Shown: one piece after another, positions 6,651 through 15,608 of the stretch
How positions within the stretch are numbered: the first letter of the stretch is position 1
Layout: each line of letters begins with the position of its first letter
The notes under the pieces: model-generated
Databases searched by the model: none
What the model saw: only the letters and a program-made list of their open reading frames with translations
What the model was told of the DNA's origin: nothing
Translations under genes and position numbers: made by a program
Assembly: GCF_030815415.1 (NCBI RefSeq)
Contig: NZ_JAUSWW010000001.1
Location: 4,712,001-4,776,000 of the forward strand
Direction: 5' to 3'
Length of the DNA stretch: 64,000 bases
Source of the DNA: Streptomyces canus
Lineage (GTDB): Bacteria > Actinomycetota > Actinomycetes > Streptomycetales > Streptomycetaceae

Positions 6651-9587
6651 GTGACGGCTGGGAACGCGAGGCCCATGAGCCGCATCGAGCAGCCGGAGGC
6701 GATGCGGCTACGGTTGCTGGCGGCCAGCGACCACGATCTGTCGATGGCCGAGGCACTGAACGTGGCCCTTCAGCAGGTGACCGCTGACCTGGGTGGCCTC
6801 GGCGGCTTGGTGCACTGGCGCGACCCCGGTTCTGATCGGTTGCGCTTGGTGGCGGCCAGCGGACTTGCGCCGGAACTCGCCGGGGCATGGGCGGATCTTC
6901 GTGCGGACGAGGACGTGCCCCCCGCACGCGCCTTGCGCAGCGGCGCCTTCGTCTGGGTGGCCGAGGACAGCCTGGGGATCGGGGCCTGTGGCACTGCGGC
7001 AGTGCCACTGCTCGGTACCAGCGGGCGAGTCGGTGCGCTTTCCGTGCTCATGGCAGGGCCCGACGAGCCGGATCCCGCGCAGCGGTCCTTTCTCGGCTCC
7101 GTTGCGCTGTGGGCGGCCGGACGCCTGGAAAAAGGTCACGCTACGCCGTCGGGTGTCGGCTCGGCGCCCGGGAAACCGCCGGCGATCGACTGGCCCGGTG
7201 GGCAGATGCCCCGCGCGGTGGCGATCAGGCATTGGGAGTACGACGCCGCGGCCGGTTCCGTAACGCTCACCGAGCCGGTCATCGACACGCCCGGCGAGTC
7301 GCTGCAAGCGTTCGACGAGAGCGCGGACCTCTGCCGGCACCTTCCGGGCATTGAGGATCTGCCGACATTCACGGCCGACATCCGTGAGGCGTACGACAGC
7401 GGGACGGCGCACGACACCGAATACCGAGTGCACCACAGCGACGGCACATTCGGGTGGGTGCGAGCGCGCGGCCACATCGTGCCGGGTGAGCACGGCACCT
7501 CTGTCCGTATGGTCGGCACGCTGTGGGGTCCGGCTCACGCACAAGCCGCGGGCGATCCGGTCGTCGCCGCCCTTCGTGACATGGACGAAGGATTCCTGGC
7601 GGTCGACGAGGACTGGCGGATCACCTGCGTCAACGAGGAGGCCGAGCGTCTCCTCGGCCCCGGCCGGACGCCGCTGGGCAGCACTCTCTGGGATATTCCC
7701 GTAGGCCGCGCACCCGGTCTCGAAGCCCAGTGCCGGCGCGCGTCCGCCGAGAGGAAGCCGATCGGTTTCGATCTCCACGGGCCGACCGATCAGCGCGTCC
7801 GCCGTGTCCGGCTGGTCCCCTTGCAGGGCGGCGGGCTGACGATCTACTTCGCCGGTGTCACCGACGAGCGGCCAGAGGGAGCCGAGCGATCGGTCGGCGA
7901 GCGAAGCGAGACGGGGGTCCCCCCGGCCGGAGGCTGGGGGAGGGTCGCGGCTGGGCGAACCGCCCGGATGAGTGAACTGACGGCGGCGCTGGCCGAAGCC
8001 GTCACATCCAGCGACGTGGTGAAGGCCGTCGCGGAGCGGGTCCTGCCGCCCTTCGGCGCCGACGGGCTGGTGGTCAACGCGCTTGAGGGTGGCCGGCTGC
8101 ACGTGGTCGGATCCGTCGGATACACAGAGGAATTCCTGCGCCAGATCAGCGGGATCTCGCTCACGAGCCACATGGCGATCGCCGAAACGCTCCGCACCCG
8201 CACTCCCGGATTCGTCGAGTCGCCTGCCGAATATGTCCAGCTCTATCCCCAGTTCGAGGGCTTTGTGGACGCGTCGACCAAGAGCGCATGGGCGTTCCTG
8301 CCTCTCATCGCCTCCGGGCACGCGATCGGTTGCTGTGTTGTCTCCTTCTCCCGGCCGCGCTCCTTCAGCGAGGAGGAACGCACCCTGCTGATAGCCCTGA
8401 GCGGGCTGATCGCGCAGGCACTGGAACGGGCCCGGCTGTACGACGTGGAGCACACCCGCGCCCAGGAACTCCAGCGCGGTCTGCTCCCCAGGACACTGCC
8501 CTCCCTGCCGGCCGTCTGCGCCGCCGCTCGCTACATGCCCGCGGGGAAAGGCGAAGAGGTCGGCGGTGACTGGTACGACCTGATCCCGCTGTCCGGCGAT
8601 CAGGTCGCCATCGTGATCGGCGACGTCATGGGGCACGGCCTCGCCGAAGCCGCCGTCATGGGGCAGCTGCGCACAGCGGTCCGCGCCCTTGCCGACCTCG
8701 AACTGGATCCGAACGAGCTGCTCAGCCACCTCAACGAACTCGTCTCCGACCTCGGCGACGACAAGTACGCCACCTGCTCCTACGCCGTGTTCGACCCCGT
8801 CACCCGTATCTGCTCGCTCTCCTTGGCCGGTCATCTCCCGCCTGTCATCGTCCATCCCGATGGGACGGTCCACTGCCCGGAGCTGGCCAGCGACCCGCCG
8901 CTGGGCGCCGCCGAACCTCCCTTCGAGACGCACGAGCTGCACCTGCCGGACGAGAGCCTTCTCGTGTTCTGCACGGACGGCCTCGTCGAATCCGCCACCC
9001 GGGACATCGACCAGGGACTGGCTCAGCTCAGGCAGACGCTGGCGAGGGCCGTGGCCCAGCCCTCGTTCTTCCCGACCGGCACCCAGCACGGTGACACCAG
9101 GCGCCTCGATGACCTTTGCGACGTCATCGTCTCGGCTTTGCTGCCCGACCGTGAGCAGACCAACGACGACGCGGTCCTCCTCGTGGCCCACACCCGAGGC
9201 ACACCTGTCGACAGCGTCGCCTCGTGCAGTCTTCCGGACGACCCGCGGGCAGCCGGCCAGGCCCGGGAATACGTCCGCAGCCAGCTGGCCGTCTGGGGTC
9301 TGGACGATCTCGCCATGACCACCGAGCTCCTGGTGAGCGAATTGGTCGGCAACGTGATCCGGCATGCCAGCGGCCCCATGCGCGTGCGCCTGCTGCGCAG
9401 CCGGTCGCTGATCTGTGAGGTCTATGACGGCAGCCTCACCAGCCCGCGCATCCGGCGCGCCGCATACACCGACGAAGGCGGCCGGGGCCTGCACCTGGTG
9501 GCCGCTCTCTCTCAGCGGTGGGGCACTCGCCATCTCGACGAGGGCAAATGCATCTGGACCGAGCAGGACCTTCCGCTCGCCCATTGA
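6651..9587 (+). CDS. GAF/PAS sensor with SpoIIE-type PP2C phosphatase and HATPase domain
   Basis: A 978-residue regulator. Order: an N-terminal GAF-like region (about 20-175), PAS-like regions (about 200-435, with YRVHHSDGTFGWVRARG), a second GAF (about 450-600), a SpoIIE/PP2C phosphatase (about 625-845) and a C-terminal HATPase of the anti-sigma type (about 865-975). Phosphatase metal motifs are EEVGGDWYD near 634, GDVMGHG near 656, CTDGL near 773 and NDDAVLLV near 837; the kinase end shows ELVSELVGNVIRHA and GGRGLHLV. The family dephosphorylates anti-anti-sigma proteins and can also bind a sigma factor, so it may feed a BldG/RsbV-type switch. GTG 6651 is chosen because AGGAG sits five bases upstream; ATG 6675 is the alternative. 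A Streptomyces intergenic-type repeat is embedded in frame (7899-7944). The gene lies just inside the left island. Confidence 0.88.
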   Translation: MTAGNARPMSRIEQPEAMRLRLLAASDHDLSMAEALNVALQQVTADLGGLGGLVHWRDPGSDRLRLVAASGLAPELAGAWADLRADEDVPPARALRSGAFVWVAEDSLGIGACGTAAVPLLGTSGRVGALSVLMAGPDEPDPAQRSFLGSVALWAAGRLEKGHATPSGVGSAPGKPPAIDWPGGQMPRAVAIRHWEYDAAAGSVTLTEPVIDTPGESLQAFDESADLCRHLPGIEDLPTFTADIREAYDSGTAHDTEYRVHHSDGTFGWVRARGHIVPGEHGTSVRMVGTLWGPAHAQAAGDPVVAALRDMDEGFLAVDEDWRITCVNEEAERLLGPGRTPLGSTLWDIPVGRAPGLEAQCRRASAERKPIGFDLHGPTDQRVRRVRLVPLQGGGLTIYFAGVTDERPEGAERSVGERSETGVPPAGGWGRVAAGRTARMSELTAALAEAVTSSDVVKAVAERVLPPFGADGLVVNALEGGRLHVVGSVGYTEEFLRQISGISLTSHMAIAETLRTRTPGFVESPAEYVQLYPQFEGFVDASTKSAWAFLPLIASGHAIGCCVVSFSRPRSFSEEERTLLIALSGLIAQALERARLYDVEHTRAQELQRGLLPRTLPSLPAVCAAARYMPAGKGEEVGGDWYDLIPLSGDQVAIVIGDVMGHGLAEAAVMGQLRTAVRALADLELDPNELLSHLNELVSDLGDDKYATCSYAVFDPVTRICSLSLAGHLPPVIVHPDGTVHCPELASDPPLGAAEPPFETHELHLPDESLLVFCTDGLVESATRDIDQGLAQLRQTLARAVAQPSFFPTGTQHGDTRRLDDLCDVIVSALLPDREQTNDDAVLLVAHTRGTPVDSVASCSLPDDPRAAGQAREYVRSQLAVWGLDDLAMTTELLVSELVGNVIRHASGPMRVRLLRSRSLICEVYDGSLTSPRIRRAAYTDEGGRGLHLVAALSQRWGTRHLDEGKCIWTEQDLPLAH
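7899..7944. repeat. Streptomyces dispersed palindromic repeat within a CDS
   Basis: Contains GAGCGAAGCGAG followed by ACGGGGGTCC and a CCCCC/GGGGG inverted repeat around CGGCCGGAGGCT. I recognise this string as recurring in many Streptomyces genomes, usually between genes. Here it is translated as GERSETGVPPAGGWG between the PAS and second GAF regions. Confidence 0.65.
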
Positions 9588-9614
9588 TCTGTCGACCGGC
9601 GCCGGTGGCGGACC

Positions 9615-12071
9615 TCAGCCCGCCTGGGCCCGGACGGTGCCGGCCTGTACCGCTGCCACGATGTCCGAGGGCTTGACCGGTAGCTGCCGAACCCGCATCC
9701 CGTACTCCCGCAGGGCGTCGTCGATGGCCGCCGACACGGCCGCCGGGGCCACCATGCGGCCGCCCTCGCCGCCGCCCTTGATGCCGTACTCGGTGAACGG
9801 CGAAGGCGTCTCGACGTGCCCGATGCGGAACGGCGGGACCTCGCCCGCGGTGGGGATCAGGTAGTCCCTGAAGGTCGAGGACAAGAACTGCCCGTCCTCG
9901 TCGTAGGCCAGCTCCTCGTAGAGCGTGGTCCCGATGCCCTGAGTGGCGCCGCCGGTGACGTGGCCGCCCAGGCTCTTGGGGTTCACGATCGTCCCGGCGT
10001 CGTGCACGGCCACGTAGTCGAGGAAGGAGGGGATCCCGGTGTCGGGGTCGACTTCCAGGACCGCGATGTGGCAGGCATGGCCCATGATCGGGTAGAAGAC
10101 GCCGAAGTCCGAGCCGTCCGGTGCCGGCAGCGTCGTGTACGGATGGTCGTAGGTGTAGGACTCCTCCAGTCCGCTTGTCATGCCCTCGGGCAAGCTGAGC
10201 GCGAAGAAGTAGGCGGTGCCCGCGAGCTCCGCGAGGGTCAGCCCGGTCTCCGGGGCGTCTGTGACCTGCACGCGCGCGTCGACGAGTTCGAGGTCCTCCG
10301 CGGCCACTTCGAGGGTGTGCGCGGCGATGTCGATGAGTTTCTTCCGCAGCTTGCGCGACGCGCCCCGGATCGCACCGGCCACCATGACGGTGTAGCGGCT
10401 GCCGCCCGGGCCCGTGCTGGGAAGCGCGTGGGCGGAGTCGGCATACCGGACGTTGACGCTCTCCGGCGGGATCCCGAACTCCTCGGCCAGGACGGTGGCG
10501 CCCACCGTCTCGGGGCTGTTGCCCCACATCGACTGGCAGTGCAGCAGGAGTTGGAACTGCCCGGTCGGGTCGATCGTCACCGTCGCGCTCTCGGGGCTGG
10601 AGGTGACGGGCAGGACGGGCTTTTCCACCAGGGACCAGAACTCGGTGGAGCTGAAGACGCTGCGCTCCTGGGTGGTGGCCAGGCCGATGCCGATGCAGCG
10701 GCCCTCCTGAGCCCACAGCCGCTTCTGTTCGGCGCGCCACCTGTCCAGGTCGATCATCGACAGTGCCTTGTCCAGTACGGCTGGGTAGTCACCGCTGTCG
10801 TAGACGTTGCCGCCGGGGATCGTGTACGGGAACTGGTCGGGCTGGATGAGGTTGCGGCGGCGGATCTCCTCCGGAGCGAGCCCGAGCCGGGCCGCCCCGG
10901 CGTCGACCAGCCGTTCCAGCACCCAGTTGTGCACCTCGGAGCCGAAGCCGCGGTAGGCGCCCTGCTGGCACTTGTCGGTGAGCACGGCCCGCAGGCGGTA
11001 CCTCACGTCCCGGAACCGGTACGGGCCGACGACCTGGGAGAAGGCGTTGCCGTGGTGGCCGACGCCGAACTGCATGTAGGCGCCGTAGTCGTCGACGACG
11101 TCGATGTCGAGACCGACGATCGTGCCGTCGGCGCGAAAGCCCATGCGGGCTTCGTAGAAGCGGTCGCATCCGTGGTGGTCCGAGTTCACCAGGTGGTCGA
11201 TCCGGTCCTCGACGTACGACACCGGGCGGCCCACCCGCAGCGCCAGGAAGCCGGCGAGGGTGGGCACCTTGTGCGCGGCGAGCTTGCTGCCGAAGCTGCC
11301 GCCCGCCGGGACCGGCTTCATGGTCAGCTTGTTCGACGGAACCCTCAGCGCGCCCGCGATCAGGAAGGCGAAGTAGCTGAAGTTGAGCGAGTTGCAGTAG
11401 ATCTCCAGTACGCCGTTGAAGCCGGGCTGGGCCACCGCGCCCGTGGTCTCCATCGGCATTCCGGCGGAGCGGCCCCAGTGCAGGGTGTCCTCGACGACGA
11501 GGTCGGCCCCGGCGAACGCGGCGTTCACATCGCCGAACTCGAAGGTCCGCTCGCAGCCGATGTTGCTGCCGTGCTCCTCGTGCAGCAGGGCGGACTCGGG
11601 CTCCATGGCCGCCCTGGGATCGGTGACCGGCGGGAGGTCCTCGTAGTCGACCTCCAGCAGGTCCACGCCGTCCTCGGCGAGGTACCTGCTCTCCGCGACG
11701 ACGGCCGCCACGGCCTCGCCGACGTAGCGGACCTTGTCCACGGCCAGCGGATACTGCGCGACGGTGGCCGGGCCGAAGTTCATGCAGGGGTTCATCTTCG
11801 CCTTGCAGTCCTCGCCGGTGAGCACGGCGACGACTCCTGGCAGCTTCAGTGCCTCGGTGGCGTCGACGGACCTGATCCGCGCGTGCGGTACGGGGCTGCG
11901 CAGGATCGCGGCGTGCAGCATGCCCGGCAGTCTGAGGTCGGCGATGTACCCGCCGCGGCCGATCAGCAGCCGAGGGTCCTCGACCCGCTTGCGGTCCTTG
12001 CCGATGTACTTGTAGTCGGACTTCTGGGCGGTGCTCGTGTGCTCGGTGGTGTCCGTGTGCTCGGTGGTCAT
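9615..12071 (-). CDS. Molybdenum hydroxylase, large (Mo-cofactor) subunit
   Basis: 818 residues, the catalytic subunit of a xanthine oxidase / CO dehydrogenase-family enzyme, which hydroxylates its substrate with water-derived oxygen at a molybdopterin-cytosine-dinucleotide centre. Visible are the N-terminal GKDRKRVEDPRLLIGRGGYI block, the PAGGSFGSK loop and the C-terminal GGGEGG (near 765) with the catalytic glutamate. The active-site loop near residue 370 reads QGAYRGFGSE. It lacks the cysteine of true form I CO dehydrogenase (AYRCSFR), so the substrate is probably an aldehyde, purine or N-heterocycle rather than CO. The ATG at 12071 overlaps the stop of the Fe-S gene by one base, which fixes the start. 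Third gene of an FAD-FeS-Mo operon; no MoCo insertion or maturation gene is adjacent. Confidence 0.9.
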   Translation of the reverse strand: MTTEHTDTTEHTSTAQKSDYKYIGKDRKRVEDPRLLIGRGGYIADLRLPGMLHAAILRSPVPHARIRSVDATEALKLPGVVAVLTGEDCKAKMNPCMNFGPATVAQYPLAVDKVRYVGEAVAAVVAESRYLAEDGVDLLEVDYEDLPPVTDPRAAMEPESALLHEEHGSNIGCERTFEFGDVNAAFAGADLVVEDTLHWGRSAGMPMETTGAVAQPGFNGVLEIYCNSLNFSYFAFLIAGALRVPSNKLTMKPVPAGGSFGSKLAAHKVPTLAGFLALRVGRPVSYVEDRIDHLVNSDHHGCDRFYEARMGFRADGTIVGLDIDVVDDYGAYMQFGVGHHGNAFSQVVGPYRFRDVRYRLRAVLTDKCQQGAYRGFGSEVHNWVLERLVDAGAARLGLAPEEIRRRNLIQPDQFPYTIPGGNVYDSGDYPAVLDKALSMIDLDRWRAEQKRLWAQEGRCIGIGLATTQERSVFSSTEFWSLVEKPVLPVTSSPESATVTIDPTGQFQLLLHCQSMWGNSPETVGATVLAEEFGIPPESVNVRYADSAHALPSTGPGGSRYTVMVAGAIRGASRKLRKKLIDIAAHTLEVAAEDLELVDARVQVTDAPETGLTLAELAGTAYFFALSLPEGMTSGLEESYTYDHPYTTLPAPDGSDFGVFYPIMGHACHIAVLEVDPDTGIPSFLDYVAVHDAGTIVNPKSLGGHVTGGATQGIGTTLYEELAYDEDGQFLSSTFRDYLIPTAGEVPPFRIGHVETPSPFTEYGIKGGGEGGRMVAPAAVSAAIDDALREYGMRVRQLPVKPSDIVAAVQAGTVRAQAG

Positions 12072-12613
12072 CAGGAACGACCTCCCGCGGCGCCGTCGGC
12101 CGCCGCCTCGCCGCGGAGTTTGGCGCCGGCGGACTGGACCGCGTTGACGATGTTCTGGTAGCCGGTGCAGCGGCACAGGATCCCGGAGATCTCGTGACGC
12201 ACCTCGGCATCGGTCATCTCATGACCGGTCTCGATGATCTCCTTGGTACGCAGCACCATCGCGGGCGTGCAGAAGCCGCACTGCAGCCCCTGCTCCTCGG
12301 CGAAGGACTCCTGGATGGGGTGCAGCTCCGTCGGGTCGACGGACAGGCTTTCGACGGTCTCGACCGTGTGCCCGTCCCCCTGGACGGCCAGCATCAGGCA
12401 GGAGCGCACGGAGTGGCCGTCGAAGAGGACGTTGCAGCATCCGCACTCGCCGTGCTCGCATCCGAGATGCACGCTGACCAGGTCGAGTTCGTCGCGCAGG
12501 AAGTCGGCGAGCGTGGTGCGCGTCGACACCTCGCGGGTCACGTCCCGCCCGTTGACGTGCATGGTCACGGTCCGGCGGGCAGTGCCGTACTTGGCGGCGG
12601 TCGAGGTCGTCAC
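12071..12613 (-). CDS. Molybdenum hydroxylase, [2Fe-2S] subunit
   Basis: 180 residues, full length for the small subunit of three-subunit xanthine oxidase-family enzymes. The plant-type [2Fe-2S] cluster ligands are in CEHGECGCC (Cys52, 57, 60) plus Cys72; the C-terminal helical domain binds the second cluster through CGFC (112-115) and CRC (147-149). It passes electrons from the molybdenum centre to the FAD subunit. The start overlaps the end of the FAD gene by four bases and its stop overlaps the large-subunit start, so the three are translationally coupled. Confidence 0.94.
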   Translation of the reverse strand: MTTSTAAKYGTARRTVTMHVNGRDVTREVSTRTTLADFLRDELDLVSVHLGCEHGECGCCNVLFDGHSVRSCLMLAVQGDGHTVETVESLSVDPTELHPIQESFAEEQGLQCGFCTPAMVLRTKEIIETGHEMTDAEVRHEISGILCRCTGYQNIVNAVQSAGAKLRGEAAADGAAGGRS

Positions 12614-13494
12614 TTCCCGTTGCTCCTCTCGTGGGCGCGTGCCACGGCCGCGGTGATCGCGCGCGACACCACGACGGAGGCGAGGTGCCGGCGGTAGGCG
12701 CGCGTGGCATGCAGGTCGTCCCCCGAGGTCACCGAGGGAACGATCTCCTCGGCGACTCTGGCGATGTTCTCCTCGGTCGAGGCCTCACCGATCAGTGCGC
12801 TCTCCACTGCGGAGGAGCGGACCGGCGTATCGGAGATACCCAGGACGCCGACGGAGACGGAGGTGAAGCGGCCGTCCTCGTAGAGGTTCACCACCGCGGC
12901 GGCGCCGGCGAGCGCAAGGTCGCCCACGCGCCGGGACACCTCCACGAAGCCGTGGCCTGCGGTCCACGGCGTCACCGGGTAGCGGATGGCGACGAGGACC
13001 TCCTCGGGCTCCAGGGCCGTGGTCATCCGGCCCTGGAAGAAGTCCTGGGCCGCGATGGTGCGGGTGCCCGACGGCCCGTGCACGACCACCGTCGCGTCGA
13101 GCGCCACTGCCGTGCACGGCAGTTCGGCAGCGGAGTCGGCGTGCGCCAGGCTGCCGCCGACCGTGCCGCGGTGGCGGTTCTCGATGTGGCCGATGTAGCG
13201 GGTGGCCTCCGGTAGCAGCGGGACCAGTTCGCCGACCAGCGGGTGGTCCTCCAGTTCGTACTGCCGAACCCCGGCGCCGACCTCCAGGATGTCGGCCCGG
13301 CGCTCGATCTTCTGCAGGTCACCGATCTTGTTGATATCGATCAGTGCCTCCGGCCTGGCAAGCCGCATGGTGAGCATGGGGAGAAGGCTCTGTCCTCCCG
13401 CGAGGACGAGGGAGTCGTTGCCGTACTCGCTCTTGAGCGCGACGGCCTCATCGACGGACTCGGGATCGCAGTACATGAATGGAGGCGGCTTCAT
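12610..13494 (-). CDS. Molybdenum hydroxylase, FAD-binding subunit
   Basis: 294 residues, the CoxM-type flavoprotein subunit. FAD-binding motifs are AGGQSLLPML (32-41) and TVGGSLAHADSAAELP (111-126); the C-terminal CO dehydrogenase flavoprotein domain follows. It takes electrons from the [2Fe-2S] subunit and hands them to an external acceptor. It is the first gene of the operon, read leftward, so the promoter should lie in the 13.5 kb gap. No dedicated regulator is adjacent; the cupin relic at 13.8-14.0 kb is the only upstream coding trace. Confidence 0.92.
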   Translation of the reverse strand: MKPPPFMYCDPESVDEAVALKSEYGNDSLVLAGGQSLLPMLTMRLARPEALIDINKIGDLQKIERRADILEVGAGVRQYELEDHPLVGELVPLLPEATRYIGHIENRHRGTVGGSLAHADSAAELPCTAVALDATVVVHGPSGTRTIAAQDFFQGRMTTALEPEEVLVAIRYPVTPWTAGHGFVEVSRRVGDLALAGAAAVVNLYEDGRFTSVSVGVLGISDTPVRSSAVESALIGEASTEENIARVAEEIVPSVTSGDDLHATRAYRRHLASVVVSRAITAAVARAHERSNGK

Positions 13495-13793
13495 CGCCTG
13501 TCCTTGGTTGCGGCTCCTGGGAAGGAGCAGGTGACCGGGTCCGGAGCCGAAGTCGGCTGCGGACGGTTACCCCGAGATGGCGACGCGCGATTCGTCAGGT
13601 GATTGTGGGTGCCTCACAGGCTCCGAGGCGGTTCATACGCGGATGCCCATGGGCCCTCCGGCCCTGGGCGGGGTCCGAGCCATGTGCGGGTGCGCAGGGG
13701 CAGTCATCGAGGTTCACGACGATGGCCTCCTGTGTCCTGTGTGCTGTGTACGACGCACATCCGCACCGGCCCGGTGTCACTGCCGTTCTCCTT

Positions 13794-13990
13794 CTAGTGC
13801 ACCACACCTGGCGCAACGACGACGAAGTGTCCCGGAACGCTCGCGGGCCTGGCTCCAGCCGGTCGCCGACCCACCGACGGCCGACGCCGCCGAGCACGTA
13901 CAGGGCCGTTTCGGGCTCGCCGTGATGGTGACACCTGTCTTCGTACCCGCCGAGAGCACGACGGACAGTCCCTGGATACCCGTCTTCCGC
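13794..13990 (-). pseudogene. Frameshifted cupin-domain relic
   Basis: One frame gives YEDRCHHHGEPETALYVLGG followed by VGRRWVGDR, the first cupin motif with its metal-binding histidines. A second frame then gives GHFVVVAPGVVH ending at TAG (13794-13796), the second cupin motif. Both belong to one small beta-barrel domain, so a frameshift separates them. The upstream half of the gene is not recognisable. Role unknown. Confidence 0.55.
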
Positions 13991-14107
13991 CTGCTCACAG
14001 CGCCAGAAGTCGAGTGTGGCCCTGGCGCGGGAACAGCGACGCGCGATGGCCGCCGTGGCTGCCGCTTTGGCCACAAAACCCCAGGTCACATTGGCCATCG
14101 ATGCTGA

Positions 14108-14127
14108 ATGCGCTCCCCTTGCGCTCC
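14108..14127. repeat. Interspersed 20-bp word, copy 4
   Basis: ATGCGCTCCCCTTGCGCTCC, about 90 bp left of the middle att copy. Confidence 0.45.
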
Positions 14128-14181
14128 CCTCCGCTCATGGACATCCCACGAGCTGACCAACCATCAGGAGCACAAGACAAA

Positions 14182-14212
14182 AGACCAGGCCAGAGGGCAT
14201 CTGACCTGGTCT
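14182..14212 (-). terminator. tRNA-type terminator at the middle att copy
   Basis: AGACCAGGCCAGA and TCTGACCTGGTCT pair with one mismatch, 7 bp outside the tRNA 3'-end copy, the same layout as at 5.87 and 37.11 kb. Confidence 0.6.
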
Positions 14213-14218
14213 CAAGTG

Positions 14219-14262
14219 GAGCCGCCTTCGGGATTCGAAACCCGAGACCTACGCATTACGAG
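14219..14262 (-). repeat. Copy of the tRNA-Thr 3' half (middle att site)
   Basis: Matches 37151-37193 except for one extra A in the T loop (CGAAACCC for CGAACCC). It marks the boundary between the left island and the biosynthetic island. Confidence 0.85.
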
Positions 14263-14934
14263 ACCGTGAGGGATCGTGTTGCCTGATGACGACCGATGCT
14301 GCGGGATGCTGTTATGCCTGACCAGAACACCTGCACCGTGCCGAGCGCCGGTACCTCGTGCTGCACCGTCCAAAGACGTCCGGCCACCCCTTGGCCACCA
14401 CGGGGCACCTACGCCGCTCCTCAATGCCTACGCACAGCAGTTGTCGAACTCCCACAGGCTACTCAGGGTGCAAGATCCCAGCCACCTCACTGGTCACGAA
14501 CACGCCCAACCCGTCGGCATCCTCGAACAGCACGGCGCTCATCTGCCGGTAGACGATCCGGGGGCCACGGTCCGACCGACCGTCACCCCAGAGGCTCCTC
14601 TTCGAGAGAGCGGGCGACGCCAAGGGCTCCCGCTTCATGAAAGGGACCGCAGGCTGTTGTGGACGCGACGGGACTTCCGGCTATCGGCCCGTACTGCTCG
14701 AAAACCCCAGCTACACGGTTCGACCACTTGCGAGGCACTCGGGTGGGCCCTCCACGGCGCCCCGCACCGCTGTTGCGAAGCAAGTAAGAGGACAGTAAGA
14801 TGTCAGGCCGCCTTGCTCAAATCTTCCTCAGGCATACAGCCGTTTCGCACAGGTGTTTCTAGTGTGATGCACAAGTGGCCCGTGCGCCTTCTGGCGTGAC
14901 CACACAGGCCATATACGGCAAAACGGGGAGCAGT
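14263..14934. other. Gap at the left end of the biosynthetic island
   Basis: No intact gene recognised. Contains the repeat GGCCACCCCTTGGCCACC (14382-14399), which has relatives at the island's other end. A minus-strand fragment near 14.47-14.55 kb (MSAVLFEDADGLGVFVTSEV onward) has coding character but is short and unrecognised. The last 100 bp should hold the promoter of the LuxR-type gene; GACA-N6-TGTCA near 14776 weakly resembles the cluster motif. Confidence 0.5.
14382..14399. repeat. CCACCCCTTGGCC repeat, left end of the biosynthetic island
   Basis: GGCCACCCCTTGGCCACC lies about 120 bp inside the island from the middle att copy. Two adjacent relatives lie at 36905-36934, inside the other end. 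Such paired repeats could be integrase arm sites. Confidence 0.4.
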
Positions 14935-15540
14935 GTGGCGAGTCGCGTTGTCATTTCCGGAAAATCCCTTCTCACGGTCGAGCTGATGGCTGAGTCGCTC
15001 AACCGAGAAGAGGGTCTTGACGTGGTGACCGTCGTAAGCGGTTACCGCAAGCTGATCGATGCCGTTGAGCGCACGGACGCGGAGGTTGTGCTGATCGACC
15101 CGGACAGGGTCGACGGCGACTGCGTGACTGCGGCCGTCGAGGTACACAAGGTGCGTCCCGCTTGTGGGGTGGCACTGGTCGTGGACACTCCGACACGGGC
15201 CTTCGTGGACCGGGCTCTCAGAGCCGGAGTACTGAGTGTCGTCCCCAAGAACGCCGGACTGCGGCGACTGGTCGAGTCGGTGCGTGGCGTCGCGTCAGGA
15301 CAGGTGATCATGGATCCGCGGTTGCTGTCCGCAGCGAGCGGACAGGGCGGCCCGTTGAGCGACCGCGAGGCGGACGTGCTGCGGCTCACGGCGTCGGGAG
15401 CGTCGGTCAAGGAGATGACCGGGGAGCTTTATCTGTCGGCGGGAACGATCCGCAATCTGGCCTCGGCAGCGATCAAAAAGCTCGACGCGCGCAACCGCTA
15501 CGACGCTGTGCGCATAGCGAGCGAACGATGTTGGATCTGA
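14935..15540 (+). CDS. LuxR/NarL-family response-regulator-like transcription factor
   Basis: 201 residues from the GTG at 14935, chosen for GGGGAG four bases upstream; an in-frame start at 14875 is possible. An N-terminal receiver-like domain keeps the aspartate (Asp55 in VVLIDPD) and the distal lysine (Lys105 in SVVPKNAG). It lacks the acidic pair normally near the N-terminus, so phosphorylation is doubtful. The C-terminal helix-turn-helix (about 140-195) reads LSDREADVLRLTASG then SAGTIRNLASAAIKKLDARN, the GerE/LuxR type. No histidine kinase is adjacent. As the only regulator in the biosynthetic island it is the best candidate to bind the shared motif upstream of four cluster units. Confidence 0.85.
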   Translation: MASRVVISGKSLLTVELMAESLNREEGLDVVTVVSGYRKLIDAVERTDAEVVLIDPDRVDGDCVTAAVEVHKVRPACGVALVVDTPTRAFVDRALRAGVLSVVPKNAGLRRLVESVRGVASGQVIMDPRLLSAASGQGGPLSDREADVLRLTASGASVKEMTGELYLSAGTIRNLASAAIKKLDARNRYDAVRIASERCWI

Positions 15541-15561
15541 CCAGCTGAACAGCAGGGACAT

Positions 15562-15603
15562 GTGCTGGTTCCCGGGGGCGAGTCTGCCTCCGGGAACCAG
15601 CAC
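15562..15603. terminator. Bidirectional terminator between the regulator and the AHBA operon
   Basis: Arms at 15562-15579 and 15586-15603, GTGCTGGTTCCCGG and CCGGGAACCAGCAC plus inner pairs, one mismatch, six-base loop. It lies between two convergent stop codons. Confidence 0.85.
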
Positions 15604-15608
15604 GGGCG

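Larger units (their letters stand above)
13495..14218. other. Gap upstream of the hydroxylase operon, up to the middle att copy
   Basis: Holds the presumed promoter of the leftward operon, a cupin gene relic (13794-13990), one 20-bp word (14108-14127) and a terminator hairpin (14182-14212). No intact gene is visible on either strand. Confidence 0.6.

Noticed and set aside
9816..12161. Plus-strand frame of 781 codons opposite the Mo-hydroxylase large subunit
   Set aside because: The minus strand has all catalytic motifs; the plus-strand translation resembles nothing.
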